NCBI GenBank assembly: GCA_902799355.1
Contig: CADCAG010000042.1
Span: forward strand, 1-34,634
Reading direction: 5' to 3'
Source: an uncultured Bacteroidales bacterium
GTDB lineage: Bacteria > Bacteroidota > Bacteroidia > Bacteroidales > Bacteroidaceae
Length of the DNA stretch: 34,634 nt
Made by a program: the position numbers and the translations under genes. The notes under the pieces are model-generated. The model was not told where the DNA came from, did no database searches, and was given only the letters and a program-made list of their open reading frames with translations. Below, piece by piece: positions 32,083 through 34,634 of the stretch (position 1 is the stretch's first letter; the number at the start of each line of letters is the position of its first letter).

Positions 32083-32277
32083 ATGAGTAAGGAGAGTGAT
32101 TTCCAGGAGATTCTGGAGAATGGCATTAACTTCGGTCGTGGCGGTGGTCCCCGTAAGGAGGACGACAAGGTAAAGACCAAGGCCAAGAAAAAGAAGTATA
32201 TCACTGGTGCCCACGGTAGCGGCTCTGCCAAGCAGAAGGCCAAATACCGTGAGCAACGGGCCAACAGGCATAAGTGA
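32083..32277 (+). CDS. Small basic protein of unknown function, 64 residues
   Basis: A short Gly/Lys/Arg-rich protein: MSKESDFQEILENGINFGRG, a middle KTKAKKKKYITGAHGSGSAK, and a basic end RANRHK. It is close behind the formyltransferase (7 bp), which supports co-transcription. The strong basic charge suggests nucleic-acid or ribosome binding, but no known fold is visible. I do not recognise the family; it looks like a genuine gene because the N-terminal part is acidic-amphipathic and codon use matches neighbours. Confidence 0.6.
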   Translation: MSKESDFQEILENGINFGRGGGPRKEDDKVKTKAKKKKYITGAHGSGSAKQKAKYREQRANRHK

Positions 32278-32319
32278 TGTAAGAAGGAAAAAGTAAGATA
32301 TACCAAAACAAAACTACTA

Positions 32320-33987
32320 ATGAAAACTACTATTTTATCAATCCTCCTGGCTACTGCTATGACAGCAGCTGGTCAGAAGTATGTCGGCGGCGACATCTCC
32401 ATGCTTCCTGAATACGAGAAGTATGGTGCTCAGTATTATGACAAGAGTGGCAATGCCATCACTGGCGATATGATTGCCTACTTTAAAGAGCAAGGTTGGA
32501 ACGCCATGCGAGTACGCCTCTTTGTAGATCCGTCGAAAGCATCGGAAACACATCAAAGAGAGGGTGTGCGCCAAGACCTCGAATATGTTAAGAAACTAGG
32601 TAAGCGCATCAAGGACGCTGGTCTTACCTTCCTGCTAGATTTCCATTATAGTGACACATGGACGGATCCTGGCAAGCACTCCACGCCAAGCGCGTGGACT
32701 AGCAGCGACCCTGATGTTCTTGCTCAAAATGTCTCTGATTATACAAAAGACTGCCTTCAGGCATTGATAGACTATGGTGCAACACCTGACTTCATCCAGA
32801 CTGGCAATGAGATTACCACAGGTATGCTTTGGCCTACAGGTGAAATAAGCAAAGGAGGCGACACATGGAATAATCTTGGCAAGTATCTTACAAGTGCCAT
32901 AGCAGCCTGTCGTGAGAAATGTCCTCAAGCAAAGATTGTTATCCACACAGAGATGCACAATGCTTGGTCAGTCACAAATTTCTACAAGACACTGAAAAAT
33001 TATACCAACGACTACGACGTGATAGGTCTAAGCTACTACCCACACTTTCATGGCACGCTGACCACGTTGAATGGAGTGCTCAATACATTGGAAACTAGTT
33101 ATCCCGACAAGAAAATCCAAATTGTCGAGACAGCATACTACCGTAAATGGTATCCCGACGATGCGACATACCCTATTTCAACATTCCCCGACTGGCCAGC
33201 AACTGAGACAGGACAACTACAGTTCACCAAAGACTTTATTGCCTTCCTCAACCAACATGCCAGCATTAATGGTCTTTACTGGTGGGCACCTGAATGCAAT
33301 GAATACGGAGTTGATCCCTACAATCCCGTCACATCAACTTGGTGCAATTACAGCCTATTCGACAATGAAACAGGTCGTGCAATGAAAGCACTCTACGAGC
33401 TCCAGTCTTTTACAGGTAGCGCTGTTGAAGACCCAGATGTCACAGACCAATATCTCATCAATGCAAGGTTCGACACAGACATCAACGGATGGACAAATAC
33501 GGGAGGTACAGCCCAATGGAAGCAAAACACATGGGCACCGCTCTCCAACTACTGCGAATTTGCATGGACGGGTAGTGCCATCGTCAATCAGGAAGTGGTA
33601 CAGTCGCCCACCCTGCCAACAGGAACGTATAAGCTGAGTGTCAACTGCGCCTCTGACAACGGAGCCACTGGTATTCTGCTCATTGCTGGAGACCAAAGTA
33701 TGAAAATGGTTGGAACTGGGAACGTGGAGACTGCTACCGTTGATTTTACCGTAACGAATGCCACTCCCGTCAAGTTGGGGCTAAAGCTGCAGAATACGAC
33801 AGCCACATGGGTCAACTTCGACAATTTCATGTTACTAAAGGAAACTACCAGTGGTATTGAAGCCATCAACAAACCATTTACCATGAACCAGCATGCTTGG
33901 TACACGCTGAATGGTCGCAAACTGAACAGAACGCCACAAACGAAAGGTATCTACATCAACAACAACCAGAAAATAATTGTCCGCTGA
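32320..33987 (+). CDS. Arabinogalactan endo-beta-1,4-galactanase, GH53, with C-terminal type IX-like tail
   Basis: Secreted enzyme that cuts beta-1,4-galactan of type I arabinogalactan. The 555-residue protein has a signal peptide (about 1-18) and a GH53 TIM barrel to about 370: VGGDISMLPEYE, LLDFHYSDTWTDPGKH, and the two catalytic glutamates in QTGNEITTG (E164, acid/base) and QIVETAYY (E270, nucleophile). Residues about 378-500 are a beta-sandwich like a carbohydrate-binding module (NARFDTDINGWTNTGG onward). The end (WYTLNGRKLNRT, then KGIYINNNQKIIVR) matches type IX sorting tails of this family, consistent with the PorT-like gene in the window. It lies 42 bp after the small basic ORF with no clear promoter. 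Confidence 0.93.
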   Translation: MKTTILSILLATAMTAAGQKYVGGDISMLPEYEKYGAQYYDKSGNAITGDMIAYFKEQGWNAMRVRLFVDPSKASETHQREGVRQDLEYVKKLGKRIKDAGLTFLLDFHYSDTWTDPGKHSTPSAWTSSDPDVLAQNVSDYTKDCLQALIDYGATPDFIQTGNEITTGMLWPTGEISKGGDTWNNLGKYLTSAIAACREKCPQAKIVIHTEMHNAWSVTNFYKTLKNYTNDYDVIGLSYYPHFHGTLTTLNGVLNTLETSYPDKKIQIVETAYYRKWYPDDATYPISTFPDWPATETGQLQFTKDFIAFLNQHASINGLYWWAPECNEYGVDPYNPVTSTWCNYSLFDNETGRAMKALYELQSFTGSAVEDPDVTDQYLINARFDTDINGWTNTGGTAQWKQNTWAPLSNYCEFAWTGSAIVNQEVVQSPTLPTGTYKLSVNCASDNGATGILLIAGDQSMKMVGTGNVETATVDFTVTNATPVKLGLKLQNTTATWVNFDNFMLLKETTSGIEAINKPFTMNQHAWYTLNGRKLNRTPQTKGIYINNNQKIIVR

Positions 33988-34038
33988 CGAGTGACACTTT
34001 TTTCTGTAACAACGTTCACTTTTCCCTATCATCAATAA

Positions 34039-34122
34039 AACGCGGGCTGAAGTAACAATGCTTCAGCCCGCAAGGTTAATAATCAGAATGAGTCAAAGAA
34101 CCGTTCCGTGGTCTATGGTGCT
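34039..34122 (-). repeat. Repeat box copy 3 with terminator-like hairpin
   Basis: Read on the minus strand it gives CACCATAGACCACGGAACGG, then TTATTAACC, then a hairpin GCGGGCTGAAG/CTTCAGCCCGC and GTTTTATT. It aligns with 15927-16022 box for box and stem for stem, with the loop inverted. Confidence 0.75.
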
Positions 34123-34128
34123 TTTTCT

Positions 34129-34342
34129 TTTTCAAAAAATCGCTTTCACTTTCACAGTTGATGCAGGAAGTCCCTGTAAATAGGGGCTCGTGGGTGTTTC
34201 TTGCGTGCGAGAAGGGCCGCAGACGTTTCACATCGCTTTCACAAATTTGGTGTGAAACGTTTGTGAAACGTCAAAAGTGGGAAAAGAGCTGGGAAAGCCC
34301 TGTAAATAGGGGTGTGTGAAAGTGAAAGCGATTTTTTGAAAA
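34129..34342. repeat. Inverted-repeat element 3
   Basis: Arms 34129-34156 and 34315-34342 are a perfect 28-bp inverted repeat including two TTTCAC units. Just inside, CCCTGTAAATAGGGG occurs twice (34172 and 34298). The centre has further inverted copies of GACGTTTCAC and GTGAAACGTC. No protein is encoded. The order tandem units - CCCTGT..GGGG box - centre - box - tandem units is shared with element 2. Confidence 0.85.
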
Positions 34343-34379
34343 CACTCACGCGCGGTACACCCGCGCGCGAACTTTTTTT

Positions 34380-34576
34380 AGCTGTCGGCGTTGAGTGCTA
34401 CAGCTGATATAGCTCTGTATACTGCTAATACAGCAACGAGATAACTGTTCCCACAAAAAAGTCGTACCACTTTCTGAAAAGTCGTACGACTTTTTCACCG
34501 CTACAGCTGTCTCATACTCGGGAACAGCTATCTCGCACTCCGCTACAGCTGTCTCACGCGCGAGAATAGCTATTAT
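34380..34576. repeat. Phased AGCT-unit array (period about 21 bp)
   Basis: AGCT(G/A)T-type units start at 34505, 34526, 34547 and 34568, exactly 21 bp apart; weaker units lie at 34380, 34402, 34423 and 34443. The two blocks are separated by GTCGTACCAC (34461) and GTCGTACGAC (34481), 20 bp apart. The two-helical-turn phasing suggests repeated binding of one protein on one face of the DNA. Confidence 0.75.
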
Positions 34577-34634
34577 TATTTTTTGAAAAAGTATCTATAT
34601 GTAATAGATCTGGAGAACCGACCCGCCATTTTTC

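Larger units (their letters stand above)
33988..34634. other. Non-coding region with repeat box 3, element 3 and phased array
   Basis: No credible gene in 647 bp. From left to right it holds repeat box copy 3 (34039-34122, minus), inverted-repeat element 3 (34129-34342), and an AGCT-type array with two GTCGTAC copies in the middle (34380-34576). The last bases include a reversed GGCGGGTCGGTT-type stretch partly matching 630-645 (AAAAATGGCGG on the other strand). Confidence 0.7.

Noticed and set aside
31581-32306. 241-codon minus-strand frame across the formyltransferase and small ORF
   Set aside because: It is antisense to a strong gene and lacks motifs.
34380-34576. CRISPR array
   Set aside because: Units are only about 6-9 bp with 21-bp period and no constant repeat of 25-40 bp; no cas genes are near.

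Overview
The window reads as a chromosomal segment of a Prevotellaceae-type Bacteroidota, probably from the gut or rumen. The reasons are promoters of the Bacteroidota form (TTTG, 19-20 bp, TAnnTTTG) ahead of many genes, a PorT-like protein and a type IX-secretion-like C-terminal tail, a BACON-domain lipoprotein, an OMP_b-brl-type receptor, an ArgF'-type (N-succinylornithine) carbamoyltransferase, and a GH53 endo-galactanase for plant arabinogalactan. This placement rests on recognised families and was not tested by a search.

Layout. 1-986 holds no credible gene; it carries a repeat box, a 220-bp inverted-repeat element with a perfect 38-bp AT palindrome, and the argD promoter. 987-9361 is an arginine/proline block: argD, proC, a MITE-like inverted repeat, an XRE-cupin regulator, an AMP-forming acyl-CoA synthetase, proB, proA, argF' and a threonine aldolase, many joined by ATGA overlaps or by 8-bp tandem-repeat spacers. 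tRNA-Pro(CGG) lies at 9464. 9640-13467 is a four-gene cassette: HisC/CobD-like PLP enzyme, CDP-alcohol phosphotransferase lacking the usual fourth motif aspartate, LPG-synthase/flippase-like membrane protein, and a LicC-like nucleotidyltransferase. Together these look like a membrane-lipid head-group pathway, possibly phosphoethanolamine transfer to ceramide. 13580-15277 is a NifU-like scaffold plus a GGGtGRT gene that appears frameshifted, followed by a bcp peroxiredoxin.

15831-16586 is a graveyard: a type IX tail fragment, a repeat box with terminator hairpin, a 299-bp inverted-repeat element, and the C-terminal remnant of a TlpA-like thioredoxin. 16587-18138 encodes an exported metallo-beta-lactamase-fold protein and a Cof-type HAD phosphatase. 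18145-24167 holds a large outer-membrane receptor, a ferredoxin missed by longer-ORF criteria, porT, and a 5'-nucleotidase split into two exported proteins.

24168-29844 is the most interesting functional unit: a membrane-spanning kelch-TM-AraC regulator, followed by a coiled-coil lipoprotein, a small outer-membrane barrel and a BACON lipoprotein. The regulator's own promoter and the operon promoter carry the same three half-sites with identical spacing to the -7 box, so the sequence itself predicts a closed autoregulatory envelope circuit. A duplicated copy of the operon leader with a vestigial gene start follows the operon.

30190-33987 holds rplS, a small conserved ORF on the minus strand, a standalone AICAR formyltransferase, a small basic ORF and a GH53 enzyme. 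33988-34634 is non-coding, with a third repeat box, a third inverted-repeat element and an array of AGCT-type units phased every ~21 bp. The three non-coding loci (1-986, 15.8-16.4 kb, 34.0-34.6 kb) share box, inverted-repeat architecture and phased AGCT units, which suggests a dispersed, undescribed element family.
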